This document shows, piece by piece, positions 8,340-19,965 of a stretch of 64,000 bases of DNA. Below the pieces are notes generated by a model. The model saw only the letters and a program-made list of their open reading frames with translations. It was not told where the DNA came from and searched no databases. Where the stretch lies: NCBI GenBank assembly GCA_036346225.1, contig JARFIW010001458.1, positions 2,604,001-2,668,000 on the forward strand, read 5' to 3'. Source of the DNA: Platerodrilus igneus (lineage: Eukaryota; Arthropoda; Insecta; Coleoptera; Lycidae). Each line of letters starts with the position of its first letter. Within the stretch, counting starts at the first letter, position 1. The position numbers were made by a program, and so were the translations under genes.

Positions 8340-11300
8340 TAATTAACGCACAACTTTCGAATAGCAACGGTTTAATTAGACTATTATATGGAATAAATTT
8401 CATAATTGCTGGCGGTTTAGATAGTTTTTTTCAGTAAGTTTTAAGACCTCGACGGAGAACAAAAAAAGGGTCAACATCGAGGAAGGCTAGCTTTTGGCGA
8501 CTTTATTTCAAATCAAACCTGTATCCTCATCCTTGAAGTTTTTTTTAATTTTTGGCAGTTACATCTATCGCCAAAATAATATAATTGTGTTAAGTATTCT
8601 GACTTTTGAGGACAGATACATGAAATCACTGTACTTGGCATCGGTAAATACGAAAATAAGGTTTAATTGTGCGGAACGTATCACTTCTATTAAAGAATCA
8701 CTTTATTATTTATAAAAATTTTGATCGTTAATGATAGATATTATTAAACGGTTTTTATATATTTTAGATGCTGAGAGTGTAAGAAATTGTCAAAACCTAT
8801 ACTCAAATTCTCGCTAAGGTATAACTATGGATGGTAAATTTATCCGTTTTGCAATAAAACCTTCAGGAGACTTCCGGACTAGTCAGAACTCTCACTTCAC
8901 GCGGTTTATGATGACACACAGGGGAGGGGGAGTAAACGGGACTCAGGCGCCACTGCAATTTCACGGTTGTTGTGCAAAATTGACCGAAAGGAAAATAATG
9001 CAGAAATCCTAACGCTCAAAAAGATCGCTCTGAATAACACTGAACCCTCTAACAACTATACCAAAATTGAAACTGAAAGAAAATGTAGTGTTAGATATTA
9101 AAAATGGAACAGCTGTTCGCGTTCCAAAAGAATATCACAATATATATTTTCTGTTATTACACTCAAAAACAACTCAGTGAATCATGTTCTGATTTTATAT
9201 TATTATTTTTGGATAATAATTTTTTATTCAATTGTTCTTTTAAAATGTCTAAAGTAAATTTTCATCAACTTTTCTTAAAATCTATAAGCTTATTGTGTTG
9301 TTCCAGAAATAAAATATCATAAATGTTTAACATAAATATATTCAGCCCTGATAAGGAAAATTAGTAACAAATACTAAAAAAAATTTTATACAAGTAATAG
9401 GATCAGTTACTTCAAATTAAAAGTTTATGTAATTTTTTAGAGTCGCTTGATGATCGACAAAAAAAAATATAATACTTACAATTTTATTTAATAAAACCAA
9501 ATTCAAGGCTGTGGAGGGTTTACATGATGAATGTATCATATAACCTATGCTGCAGTTTATTTTCCTTATCTTAATTTTGATTCAAACATTAAAATTATTA
9601 CTAATTAGCTCTTTTTAAATTAACTTTAAATCTCAATAGATGTTATATCTGGAATCTCTAAAATTCATATTAGAATCTTGTATTTAAATTCAATCAATGG
9701 CATTATACTTCTAAGTATTATCTTTCAAAAAAAAATCAAATATAAACCTCCTTGAATTAAGTTCTTATTACGGTACTCTAGTTACAACTTTTATCCGTTA
9801 TATCATTATATAAAAATGATTAGAAATGCTATGAACATTATCTCATCATGTACTTAACCTTTAAAGATATTTCCTAACAAACGATCGAAGAATATATTAT
9901 TGTTCCTAAAAGATACGAATTATGGAATACAAAAAAACTTACCGACGGGTAGGTTTTAAATCTGACCGTCGTTTTAACTACTTAGAAACAGGTTTCTTTA
10001 GCAAATAAAATAAAGGGTCTCAAAAGGATTCTATGTCGATCGTGACGTAATGAACGATGCCAAAGGCATATGTTGAAGAACTTGTTGACATCTTAAGCCA
10101 TTATTAAACGTTCTACATCTGCATTCTTCTTAGAGCAAATCCATAATTTTAGTGATTGTTTGGTCTAACTGAATTGAACTATGTACTACTAGGACTTTTC
10201 ATATGCGTATTTTAAACGGTTATTTAATCTATTTAAGAATGTTCATCTTTATATACTTTGTATATATATTGCTATGACAATAGGATGATTTAGGTGTGTA
10301 CTGTGTCATAAGGGTCGTGCGATACATGTAAATATCATTAAAGTTTAGAAAACCAAACAAGTGCATCATAAAATGGTAGTAACTCGACAATTAAGCAAAA
10401 AGCCAATAACAAGCACACTGTATATAAACCACAACTAACCTTAATTCATGGAAGAAAGTTCATTCTTTGAAAATCACATCATATTTTGTAAGATAAATAA
10501 CTTGTACGTCGAATAATGCATTTTTAATTAAATATAGAAGCATAAAACTGAGAAGAAATACGCAGGAATAACGGTTTAAACGCAAAGAGTTTTGTTGAAA
10601 TAAATACGCAACTATTGAAAGGAAATAACCTGGTGTGCTAGCTATAAACAAATCTCATACAAAATATTAACGCATAAATAAATAAACGCATTCAAATACG
10701 TCATCATAGAAACTTTACTACGTGATTAACAACAATGTATTTTCATAAAATCCAACAGATTTTGGAGTACTAAATAACAAATGTTTGTTTATACGATAAA
10801 ATTTGAATAATAGCAAATATAAAAAAGGGAACATGACTTAAACGAAGGTAAAAGTTGGATTTTCAGAGAAATACGCTATGCAAACTACGTGCCTACGTGA
10901 GAATATACATAACTTCGACACGGGTCTGGATGGTATATTTGTAGAAAGTCCGAAAGCTGCAATAATAAAGGCAAAGTACCACGCCTCAATTATCAAAATG
11001 CGCGAGTAAAACCAATAGCACAGGTGGAAAAAGGAGTTTTTATATAGAACACAATTCTAGTAAACAATCAGTATATTTTCGACCATGTCACAACTATACC
11101 AGTTCAGAGCCGAATATCACGCGACTGAAAATAGGAAAATTTAAATAATTATTTAAGTGATAGAAAGATTTTAAAAGTCGTGATAATTCAAGTGCCAATA
11201 AATATAATAGAAGTTGCCGTTTACTGTCAAAAACGGCTCTAATTATCCTCTAAGGATACACTAAATACCCCCTAAGGATATACTAAGTATACTTTAAGCA

Positions 11301-12008
11301 TATTCTAAATCTATTCTAAATATACTTTGGGTAAATCTACATTAACTCCAAGGTGAACGAATTTAAGAAACGAATTTAAGTCGAAAGAAAAATTAATCAA
11401 CAAAGGGTTATACTGGGCGAAGCTGTACTACTCAATAAGTAAGAGAACTTATATGAAAACAATCCAGGGGTGCTGACCAACCACACGCAGAGGCAGAAAC
11501 GAGCAGGGAGAACGCGGGCCAAAGATAAAAATACATTTATTAGTATAAGGCTTTATTTAAAATTTCAACGTTTACAATTTTTATATTGAAGTATTTAATT
11601 GTTAGGGGTCATCAAAAATTTTTTGAAAATTTATGTAGAGAGAAAGAACGTCATTTGGACGTTCAAAAGTGCTTCTAGTAACAGACAGTAGTATTTTTGC
11701 TTGCGTTAAGGGAGTTATGATTTTGGGCATAATCAGATAGATATTATTATTTTGATTCAGTGGTTAATTTTATAAATATCAGATCAAAGTATTAAAGTTA
11801 TTAAGCTATAAAGTGTACATATTCATGATCATTATACAAATTTTGATTTGTTTTGGTTATATCATTCAAATAGAAAAGAGCTAAAGTAAAAGGGGGATTA
11901 AACAGTCTTTGTTTGTGGTATCTCTGCGCTTTGTGTGAATTGGACTGAGCTAGTGAAAAGGTATCTTTAAAATAGAAAGAAGCATAGAGACGAACATCCG
12001 TATATCAC

Positions 12009-12012
<4 letters not shown>
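8340..12012. other. Mostly featureless AT-rich DNA
   Basis: No domain, transposon terminus or RNA gene is recognisable. Scattered reading frames of 60-75 codons have the composition of non-coding DNA. A degenerate run around 11240-11330 (variants of CTAAGGATATACTAAGTATA) looks like a decayed tandem repeat of about 19 bp. Confidence 0.4.
8827..9012 (+). other. Unrecognised 61-codon open frame in a locally GC-richer patch
   Basis: An ATG-started frame (MDGKFIRFAIKPSGDF...) covers a patch that is clearly richer in G and C than its surroundings, including a GGGGAGGGGGAG run. I recognise no domain, signal peptide or membrane segment. It could be an exon, a fragment of an unknown element or chance. 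Confidence 0.15.

Positions 12013-12051
<39 letters not shown>
12013..12051. repeat. (TA)n microsatellite
   Basis: About 19 uninterrupted TA units. Confidence 0.95.
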
Positions 12052-12055
<4 letters not shown>

Positions 12056-12221
12056 GCGCTGAAAAATTCGATATTATTATAAACCAAGTCCAGTAATTTA
12101 CTTACTATTGATGGATTAAAGCTATTTAGGTTCTAGCACCTAAAGCTGCACTATCACCAATATGGCAATTGTTAAGTCGCCTCTTCTTCTTAAAAGAAAG
12201 CACATCAGGTCTCGAAGACTG

Positions 12222-12275
12222 GGGATGGCCAATTGGTTAAGACGACCGCGCATTCTATCTAATTATTGCATCAAG
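12222..12275 (+). other. Possible tRNA-derived SINE head
   Basis: GGATGGCCAATTGGTTAAGA contains TGGCCAATTGG, a fit to the RNA polymerase III A box, followed by GACGACCGCGCATT as in many tRNA-derived SINEs. I find no good B box downstream, so this is either decayed or chance. Confidence 0.25.
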
Positions 12276-12279
12276 TAAT

Positions 12280-15248
12280 AAAATGAATTATTCACCCAAC
12301 CTCAAGTTTCAGTTACAAATGTTCAATAGGGTTTTAACTTGTAACATGGCACACATATATCCTGTGATTTCGTCCCAGGTTCTACGTATTGTATAGTAGA
12401 CAACAATTGCAATGGTTCTCTTACAGATACTGCCAATTCGTTTAGACTCAACAGAAACCTTGTTCTGTGAGCAACTTCACGCAGAAATTCATAAGCGTAA
12501 AATTAAGAAATCTGGTTGAACAAGCTCTTGTTCCAGGTCACGTAGCAATTAAGATAAAGCTTAACCTCGCGATAGAACTACCCAGATGCTTTATCCCTTT
12601 GAAAAAGAAATGGACCGTTTATGTATTTTACAATTATAACACTAGATAGTTTTACAACGAACGTAACCACCGTTTCAGTTTCCCAAATCGTTTTGACGTG
12701 TGGCCGGGAATATGCGTATTATCTTACAAACATTGACATGTACAAATTAGCATTAAAAAATCATAGCTGAGGAAGTGAATGAACTTACCAAATTAGGTGG
12801 TGTGCACTACACAAAGCTGAGGTCGAAACTCGAAAACGACCGTATGCTTCGAAATTTGTCAAAACACTCTTTCACTTATGTTCTTTGTATTTTCGATGCG
12901 CGATCATTACGGCACTAGATGGCGCGAACACAATTAAGGAAATGGTCGTGCACTTTAGTGCACAAAAGACATTCAATTTACACAAACTTCTTCCAGTTTG
13001 GCTATCTTACGAGTATTTTAAGCAAACTATATCTCTAGATTGTAGCAGTTTATTATTTTACTTATAGTAGAAGTAGCTTTCCGCTGACATCTCTCTCCAT
13101 TCTGTCAAGCACTTTAAACAAAAGTTCAAGCCCTTTTTTTTATCCGCATCATATACAGCTTGGAGCATCTTTAATTCTTTCTTGTTTAAATTGAAGACGT
13201 GTTCTAAAGATTTTCTATAGTGTTACTCAGGAACGATTAGTTATATGTCGCACTTAGAATTTATGATTCACGAATGTGTCTCAAGCACTTACTTAATAGC
13301 CCCTACGGCAACTCGAAACTTACTCAGGTCTGACTTCTGCCATGCACTACCAGTTTCGATATCTTAATTATATCTTGCTATTATTATCGATTTTGCTTCT
13401 TTGCGATACTTCCGAAGTTCTTTGATCAGAACTGGCCAATAGAGACTGATGGAGCAACAAGCAAGCGTGGCGATGGTCCACACCTGAATACAACTTCATG
13501 AAGACTTAATCAGATTGCGAAGTACTATGAGTTTAGGACATAGTTTAGTGATGTAACAGTATCTTGGCAGGCGTATAGCGAACTTGAATACATTTAGAAC
13601 TCTCTAAACTTATTACACACATATTAAAATTGTGTGAAGGCTCTAACTCCTGTTATAAATGTACTACTACCACATAGTGTAGGCTAGATAATTTCGTCGT
13701 ATAAAAGCAACACTGATCTTCTTGACTATTCTTTCAACGTACTTTTCTTCTGAATCAGTACTATATTTAGGCATTCATTTATGATGTGTTTTTCATTAGA
13801 ATTTTTTAGAGTCCATTACATCGTGCACAAGCTTTTCTTTTTTCTTCGGTGAATAAGTTGCATTGGTTATTACATTTTTTGTCACACATTGATTTTCCAA
13901 CACTCTTTTGCCTTCAACTCTCTCCTTTTGGTAGTTTACGTACAGGTTTTCCGGTATATCATAGTTTCCTGTTTTTTTTTAAATATTACTTCGTTTTTTT
14001 ACATGTTCCTGCTTTCAAGTTATTCGATAGTAATTAACCGCTCAGCGTCTTTGATTGCTTAGTATTAGTAGAATATAGCTCAGTAAATTTCCTAATAACA
14101 TTGACTTCTGAACAAAATTCTCATAACCTGTAAGAATGAAAGTATGGTTGTGGTCAATACCATTTTCAATTTTCCACTTCCTTCATCTGATTTCGAATAA
14201 TCTACTATCTTTAAACGGGTTTGTTTATTATTGCGGGTACTCCATAAATTTTCTAGAACAACAAAGTGAAGTATATAAGAGTCAATATTTATGATCATAT
14301 CGATGGATTCTGAAGTTTAAGCTGTTGAACACGTTACGGTCTCGGATGAAGATGAAAGAAAAGATACGACCCTATTTAATAACTATTAAACAAATTACAA
14401 TAATTTATTGTTAAACAAGTCAAACTAACGAGACACTACAAATGAAATTTTGAAATATTGACATGATACTCATATTTCGCGAGTATTATAAGAAAAACAA
14501 CTCTCAATAACTGTGTTTATCTTCTTCAATTGTTTATCTTGTTTTTCTTTTGTAGCGCCACATAAGGAATTATTACTCATTTCCAGAACTCGAACGTCAA
14601 AAAAACTGCTTAATAAGTCTTCAGAAAAGTAATATACGGAATGCACCAGTAGTAAGCAGCGATTCTACGAAACGTGTAATATGTTTCTTCAAATCAAACT
14701 GGCACTGATCAGTTCGTATCCCAGTCAAGTTGTGACAAGTCGGTTGCCGCGCCGAGAGCCGAGGACTGAAGATGGCCTTCCTTCTCCACTGCACACGGGA
14801 CTGCCGGTATCAGTTTCTTCACGTACATATAATTTTCATCTCACTTCCGTATTCAACTCTGTATCTCTTTATATTTTGTTTTATCGTACCGCCAACTTAT
14901 AAATATAGATTAGTAAATTATTTTGTGGTAAATTTAGGAGCAAATCCTGTACACGAGAGCAAATCAAGAGCAACTCAAAGCAAATTATAAGTGATGAGCA
15001 CGCGCACGATCTTGCATAATTAGATGTTGAATCAACCTCTAGCACTTGAAATAATTGGAATGCGATTCCCACTTATACGAAGTGATGCACCGCTATTCTC
15101 GTTATTAGAAATTTACCAGAATTATTTTTGTTCATTTCTTAGCAAGTACAGTGATAATATGTAATCCCGTATAGCACATGCTTACTGAAACCGTGGTATA
15201 CATTTTAATCGAATCTATTGAACAGAACTAGATTTTCTAATTTAAATA
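12280..15248. other. No firm feature; one weak first-exon candidate
   Basis: Reading frames here are short and motif-free. The only oddity is 14735-14830, a GC-richer patch with a good start context (GAAGATGGCC, ATG at 14772) opening a 72-codon frame to 14990. It has no recognisable domain and is too weak to call a gene. Confidence 0.35.
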
Positions 15249-15816
15249 CATAAAGTGTTTCTAAATTCATGCGAAAAATTCAGGAGATTCCTCGTTGAAA
15301 ATTATGAGAGATCTTTCCTATACAAAATTTTCTCATCCAAACCTTTAAGCGATACCCCCGAATGGACGGAAGTATGCAAAGTACATAAATTGTAGTTCAA
15401 AGCAAGGCATGTTCTACACATGATATTGTATTTTAATTTTTTCCATCAAAAACCATTATTTCTATAAAAAAAATGGGACAAAAAGTTGAGAAATTATAAA
15501 AATGCACTCTGAATAATATTTTTAATTTCTAGAATTCAACCCCATAAAAAGTTACTACAAAATAAAGTAGCGGTTGTGAATTTTATCCCTTTAGAACTTC
15601 ATGGTAATATTGAAAAACTACCCATAATTGCCTCTCCAAAACTCCAAGTCCTTATATTAACCCGGATTTAAAAAAATTAAAAACTTTTTTTGTCCTTTCG
15701 GATGTAGTATCTTTTAATAGGTTAGGCTAGGAATTTTTTTTTATAGGAAAGACTACTTACAATTTTCAACGAGCAATTTCTTGAGTTTTTTCGATTGAAT
15801 TTAAAAACACTCTGTA
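15249..15816. mobile_element. MITE-like element with long terminal inverted repeats
   Basis: The left end (TAAAGTGTTTCTAAATTCAT, then CCTCGTTGAAAATTATGAGA and CTTTCCTATACAAAATTTT) is the imperfect reverse complement of the right end (AAAATTTTCAACGAG-type sequence at about 15758 through AACACTCTGTA at 15817). The repeats extend for roughly 90 bp each side and enclose about 380 bp without coding capacity. TA is present at both outer borders. This fits a non-autonomous Tc1/mariner-type MITE, a class inferred from the CAGAGTGTTT-like terminus and the TA only. Confidence 0.65.
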
Positions 15817-16024
15817 TAACTAGTGTAGGTTGATAAATTTAATGAAAAATAAAATAAATATAACAAATGATATATTTAATTCTCACCACAAAGACCATAT
15901 AATACTATGGAAAGAAAGAAATACGGGTGACAAAAAATACAAAAATTTAAAAATAATGAAAGCACTGCTTTTCTTGCAATTCGCTGCAGCTACTTTAATG
16001 TGGCTGCAGTACGGTAACGTTGTC

Positions 16025-17040
16025 AAGTTGTAGAAACCAGTCAATGTCGGGTTGTTCTCCAAAGATACGAGGGCGGTGTTGCAGTATTCTCGTTATTTAT
16101 TCTGTAGCTTAGTCACGTAGCTTATTTTGTACCCCATGTCGGTGAGTTCGGTCTTGATGTCTTCTGTCGTAATGTTGGCGGCTAAACCCTTGATGACTAT
16201 TTTAAGTTGCATTCGGATCTTATGGTGTATGTGTGGAATTCGATGTTGTTCTGCAGGTATCTGAATTGCGTGCTATCGGTGGGTATTATTCTTTCTCCTT
16301 TCTCCAGTTGATCGGATGTCGACTTTGTTTTGTGGATTTTGGTTTAGCTCCTTGGCGTGCTGGATAAAGTTAGGGAACTTCTCAATAAAAATAAGAGGGA
16401 TGCGGTTACTGCTTGTCTATGTCTGAGGCTGTGAACGTCTTTGAAGTGCAAATGGTGGAAATGGTGGCGGAGGCTTTGGCGTAGCTAGTCGATAGTTTGT
16501 CCTTGTCTGCGGTGATCGGAGTCGTGATGGTGTCGGGGCCTGGTGTGGTAGCTGCGGTGGATGTCTTCGGTTCAATTTTTATTTTATGGGTGTCTGATTT
16601 CTGCTTCTTGTTGTGTTCTGTTTCGGAGGATGATCGGTCGTCACGTTGTCTACGTGTAGAGGAGTTCTCGTAGTTCATGTCGGAAGTGTCGTCGGTGATG
16701 GTAACTGATGCCCATGTCTTCAGAAAGTCCTTCACTGGCATTGGTATTGATTCGCTCAAAAGAGTGGTTAATAACGATGGTGTACAACAAGTGCCTGGGC
16801 TCATAATGAACACCTCTTTAGCAGCTTGAAGTTTAGCTCACTCGAACGTCTTCGATGAAAACCGTAGAGATGATCTGAAGTTTCTCACTGTAAGTTGTTT
16901 CTAGTCGCTTTCTCGCTATGTTAACTCTCTCGAGGACTGACCGGAACTGAAAGAAGGTTAGGTTAGTTGGACTTGTTAAGAGTTAGGTTAGGTTAGTTGG
17001 ACTTGTGCGGACTTAGGCTAGATAGCAGGAAAAATTGATA
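16025..17040 (-). pseudogene. LINE first reading frame (Gag-like, with PRE_C2HC-type domain) and 5' leader
   Basis: On the minus strand, a frame from 16813 to 16406 encodes a Ser/Thr-rich, charged 135-residue segment (STRRQRDDRSSSETEHNKK and similar). After frame changes, the sequence at about 16210-16050 reads IVIKGLAANITTEDIKTEL followed by DMGYKISYVTKL. This matches the start of the PRE_C2HC domain (I-x-I-(K/R)-G-L-P/A ... T-x-x-(D/E)-I-K-x-E-L-x-x-x-G-(Y/F)-x-(V/I)) that sits before the zinc knuckles in ORF1 of many insect jockey- and R1-type LINEs. The zinc knuckles, endonuclease and reverse transcriptase are absent. LINE copies normally lose their 5' end and keep the 3' end; this one does the reverse, so a later deletion is likely. 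The leader contains GTTAGGTTAGTTGGACTTGT-type repeats (16955-17010). Confidence 0.6.
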
Positions 17041-17224
17041 GGTTAGGTCAATGCCGCGGCGCAAATGAATCGTTTTATTTTATGCTCCTCCAACCACAGC
17101 TTACAACATAAACTGGCGGCTTACAATTTTTTGGTAAATAGATTAATTAACTTTCTTTTAAATAGCGACATCTTTAATAGAGCTTGCACTTATTAAACAA
17201 ATACCGATTCACAATGGTTTCTCT

Positions 17225-17828
17225 GTGGTAATGGTAGACAATATTCTAAGAAAATGTAAGAATAAAAATAACATTTGTAAATCAACGGCTTTGCAGCATA
17301 GCACCACTAATAAATTAGTTAAATTTGTCAAACTTCCTTTTCACGGCACTACTAAGGATCTTAATAAAATATTTAAACAATTCAATTTCAAAATTGCTTA
17401 TAATAATACTAATAAAATTAGAGATTTTTGGATAACCCAAAGACAAAGTGGACAAGTTACAAAAGTTGGGAATTTATGAGATTAGCTGTTTGGAATCAGG
17501 ATGTTCTCAAAAATGTATTGGTCAGACTAAGATAAACGTTACCACTAGATTTAAAGAGCATATTGCTTATTTCAAATATGCTACATATGAACGATCTTAA
17601 GGCGCCAAACATATTTATGAAACCAGCCATCCGGTTAAACTAGAGGATGTCAGACGGTTGAAGGCGGTTCCAACGTATTTCTCCCTAAATGCGTATGAAT
17701 CAATCAAAATAGTTAGACACAAAGAACCCCTCTTATATAGTGACAAGGGTCCAATAGCGTCAACGGGATTACTTTCTCTATTGGCTTATCAACCAATGGG
17801 AACGCATGATTCACTTTGGTTTCGCTAA
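17225..17828 (+). pseudogene. Penelope-type RT connector and GIY-YIG endonuclease remnant
   Basis: The first open stretch (84 codons to 17479) includes KFVKLPFHGTTKDLNKIFK and FNFKIAYNN, matching the region between RT and endonuclease in PLEs. A frame change at about 17465 leads into GIYEISCLESGC, then KCIGQT, then TRFKEHIAYFK. This is the GIY-YIG core (GIY, the YIG-equivalent CIG, and the R...EH helix) with the extra cysteines typical of PLEs. A stop follows at about 17598; reading on gives GAKHIYETSHPV and a final SLLAYQPMGTHDSLWFR with the stop at 17826-17828. In PLEs this nuclease nicks target DNA to prime reverse transcription. The copy is dead (frameshift plus internal stop). Confidence 0.8.
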
Positions 17829-17885
17829 AACAGTTTTAATTGTAGTATAAATTAAGTGATTTTTGTTTATTAAAGCAACAATTTA

Positions 17886-18016
17886 CTTTGTTTTGTAGAG
17901 ATCACCAGCCTACTTGGTGAGGAGAATATCCTCAGGTGTTCTTCAAAACAAATTTTAGTAAATTGTTTGTTAGGAAGGATCATTTCAGCCTACGTGGTGA
18001 GGAGAATATCCTCAAA
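17886..18016 (+). repeat. Pair of related stem-loop sequences in the PLE 3' region
   Basis: CAGCCTACTTGGTGAGGAGA (about 17908) recurs as CAGCCTACGTGGTGAGGAGA (about 17987), both followed by ATATCCTCA. Each contains GAGGA-GAATA-TCCTC, a 5-bp stem with a 5-nt loop. The two copies are about 80 bp apart and lie between the stop of the coding relic and the ribozyme. Confidence 0.65.
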
Positions 18017-18066
18017 AGGGTTTCTTGAACAACTTTCAATTTTTAATGCGTTTTATTTTTTAGTTT

Positions 18067-18109
18067 ACTACTGATGATGACCACATAGTGGTCGAAATAC
18101 ATGTTTAGT
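18067..18109 (+). ncRNA. Hammerhead ribozyme (PLE-type, minimal)
   Basis: All core elements are present in order. Stem I strand ACTA is at 18067-18070 and the core CTGATGA at 18071-18077. Stem II is GACCAC (18079-18084), loop ATA, GTGGTC (18088-18093), six perfect pairs. Core GAAA is at 18094-18097. A short stem III (A97-U104, U98-G103 wobble, A99-U102; two-base loop) is followed by the cleavage-site nucleotide U at 18105 and the stem I partner TAGT at 18106-18109, four perfect pairs. The predicted cut falls after 18105. Very short stem III is typical of the dimer-active hammerheads known in PLE pseudo-LTRs. The position, 3' of a GIY-YIG relic on the same strand, supports the call. Activity is inferred, not shown. 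Confidence 0.75.
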
Positions 18110-19885
18110 TTTTTATATATTTTTTGTGGTAAAGGGGTACTAGTTATTTTAATTTTTATCCTGCCACATTGTTCTAATTTATTATTACTACGTTTAAGTG
18201 TTTACTAAAGCAGTAATAGTATTATATCCTGTCTAACACCAGTAACAAAAGCAAGTAGGGGAAGTAGGCGTAAAAACATCTAACACGTTCAGTGAAAAAG
18301 TATAGTCAACTTAAAGTGGATTATTACGTCCTGCATAATAGCTGACTTGCAGAAACTGTAGACTACGGGCTTGCAAACATAATAGTCGACCAAATGGTGG
18401 TATTTTATTTTTTTGCTGTGATTGGCATCAGAAGTTCCGTATGTTTCAAAAAATTATTAAACTTATTTTAGAAGAAGCTATCATATATTGGGTTATTTAA
18501 TTTTATAGTTCAAGTACACATTATTTCAATAAATTATGTTTGCAGAATGTCGCAAAAATTTTGTTGGTTGGTTCTAAAGGATGATGTTATTGAGTATTTA
18601 AATTGTAATCTTACTGACACTGCAGTGGTTCTACATAAGTTAGGATACTTTCTGTGTGTCGATTTGTAACTTAGCCATTCGTTTTATATCACAGGTTGAT
18701 TAACAATTTTTGTTTGCCTTATTGGTCTCTACGCACCCTTTAAATTAATGACATAAAACTAATGCCACCTTGTATATATGTGCTCGCAAAGCTTCGTATT
18801 TATTTATAATCAAATAAAGAACAAAAATGCAACTACAATATCATATGTAAATAAATTTATTAACAGTTTCTGTAAATAGATTAGGTTGTAACATGGATTT
18901 ATGAATAATTAAACTGTAATCCCTAATAGACGCTTTAAAATGTCTCGATGTTTCCATATCCAATTTATATCTACCGCAGCACAGTTGCGCTTTTCGAATT
19001 ACTGCGAAGTGGATCGCAAATGCTGGCGAATATCAACATTATCCATTAGACATTCGTTTGAGTTCTTGTTTGGGTAGTAATTAGTTTGCATACGAAGTGT
19101 GGGCAAGTATATACCTACTCGCAATTCAGGTTTATGCAACGTTGAGAGGACGCTTGATAGTTAAGAAACTAGTAGCATTATCTATGTTTGCCATATTCTC
19201 TACGTCCAAGTGCTCGAATCCATTCCGCTTTAATCGTGCTTTAATTTTCTGCATATGCAGTTGTGATTTGCCTAGCGATGGTAATATGTGTAATTTCTAT
19301 TCTCTAAATGCAGTTATTGTGAAGGATTGCATATACATTTAAGGTGGTGTTTGCGACCTTTTATGAAATACGTTGTATAATGAAAGTTACAATATGTTAG
19401 TTGATTTGTGGCGTTTTATCTTGAACTTAGATCTGCTTCTAATTAGTTTCTGAGATATACTAACGATACTTTCAGTGTTATCTTCAAAAGTCCAAAAATG
19501 AATTTAAGCTTATTGCGCAAAGAAACGAGCATCTCCTAAATTAGATATAGGTGACCAACCCGTTGGTATAATGGGTTTTGCTTCTAACATTCCGGGGAAC
19601 ACCAGTCTCTTCCGAACGATTCTAGAAACTCGACAACGTCCACAATTTTATTAATACCCAGCTTGTATTGAATCACATCAGGCTGTATTTAGATCTCAGT
19701 AAAACCCATTAGCTTGAAATTGCCTCTAACTTGGAGTACTTAAGAAACCCTGTCTGTGTTGTGCGTGCTAATTCTAGATGCAAATATACATAATAATTTT
19801 ATTTTACTGTGGTCTTGTTTAATTTATAACTTCTGCACCTGTCAAAGTATGTGTAACATGGGTTTTGCGATTTTCAAGTTTGGTA

Positions 19886-19965
19886 GCATTTTATTGGTGT
19901 AGTGGTCTAGACGACTTGGCTTCAAAATTGCTATAAAGTATGTACCGGTTCGATATCCGTTTTGG
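19886..19965 (+). other. tRNA-like SINE or tRNA pseudogene
   Basis: TGGTGTAGTGG (about 19895) is an exact fit to the polymerase III A-box consensus. GGTTCGATATCC (about 19949) is one insertion or substitution away from the B box GGTTCGANTCC, at tRNA-like spacing. The phrase TCTAGACGACTTGGCTT between them is usual in insect tRNA-derived SINEs. The acceptor arms do not pair well, so this is not a working tRNA gene. Confidence 0.5.

Larger units (their letters stand above)
17150..18170 (+). mobile_element. Penelope-like element, 3' part
   Basis: It contains the end of a Penelope-type polyprotein with a GIY-YIG endonuclease relic (17225-17828), a 3' non-coding segment with two copies of a stem-loop sequence, and a hammerhead ribozyme (18067-18109). 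Hammerheads are a known component of the pseudo-LTRs of PLEs. The reverse transcriptase is missing, as in the many truncated PLE copies known. No second pseudo-LTR is visible upstream. Confidence 0.75.

Noticed and set aside
14772..14990. ATG with good context opening a 72-codon frame, possible first exon
   Set aside because: No homology, no clear donor and hydrophobic AT-coded content after the first 18 codons. Too weak to annotate as a gene.
16955..17010. AGGTTAGGTTAG repeats resembling insect TTAGG telomere DNA
   Set aside because: There are only two or three units, embedded in a longer phrase that belongs to the LINE leader. This is not a telomeric array.
19886..19965. Functional tRNA gene
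   Set aside because: A and B boxes are present, but the acceptor and anticodon arms do not pair. A SINE or pseudogene is more likely.
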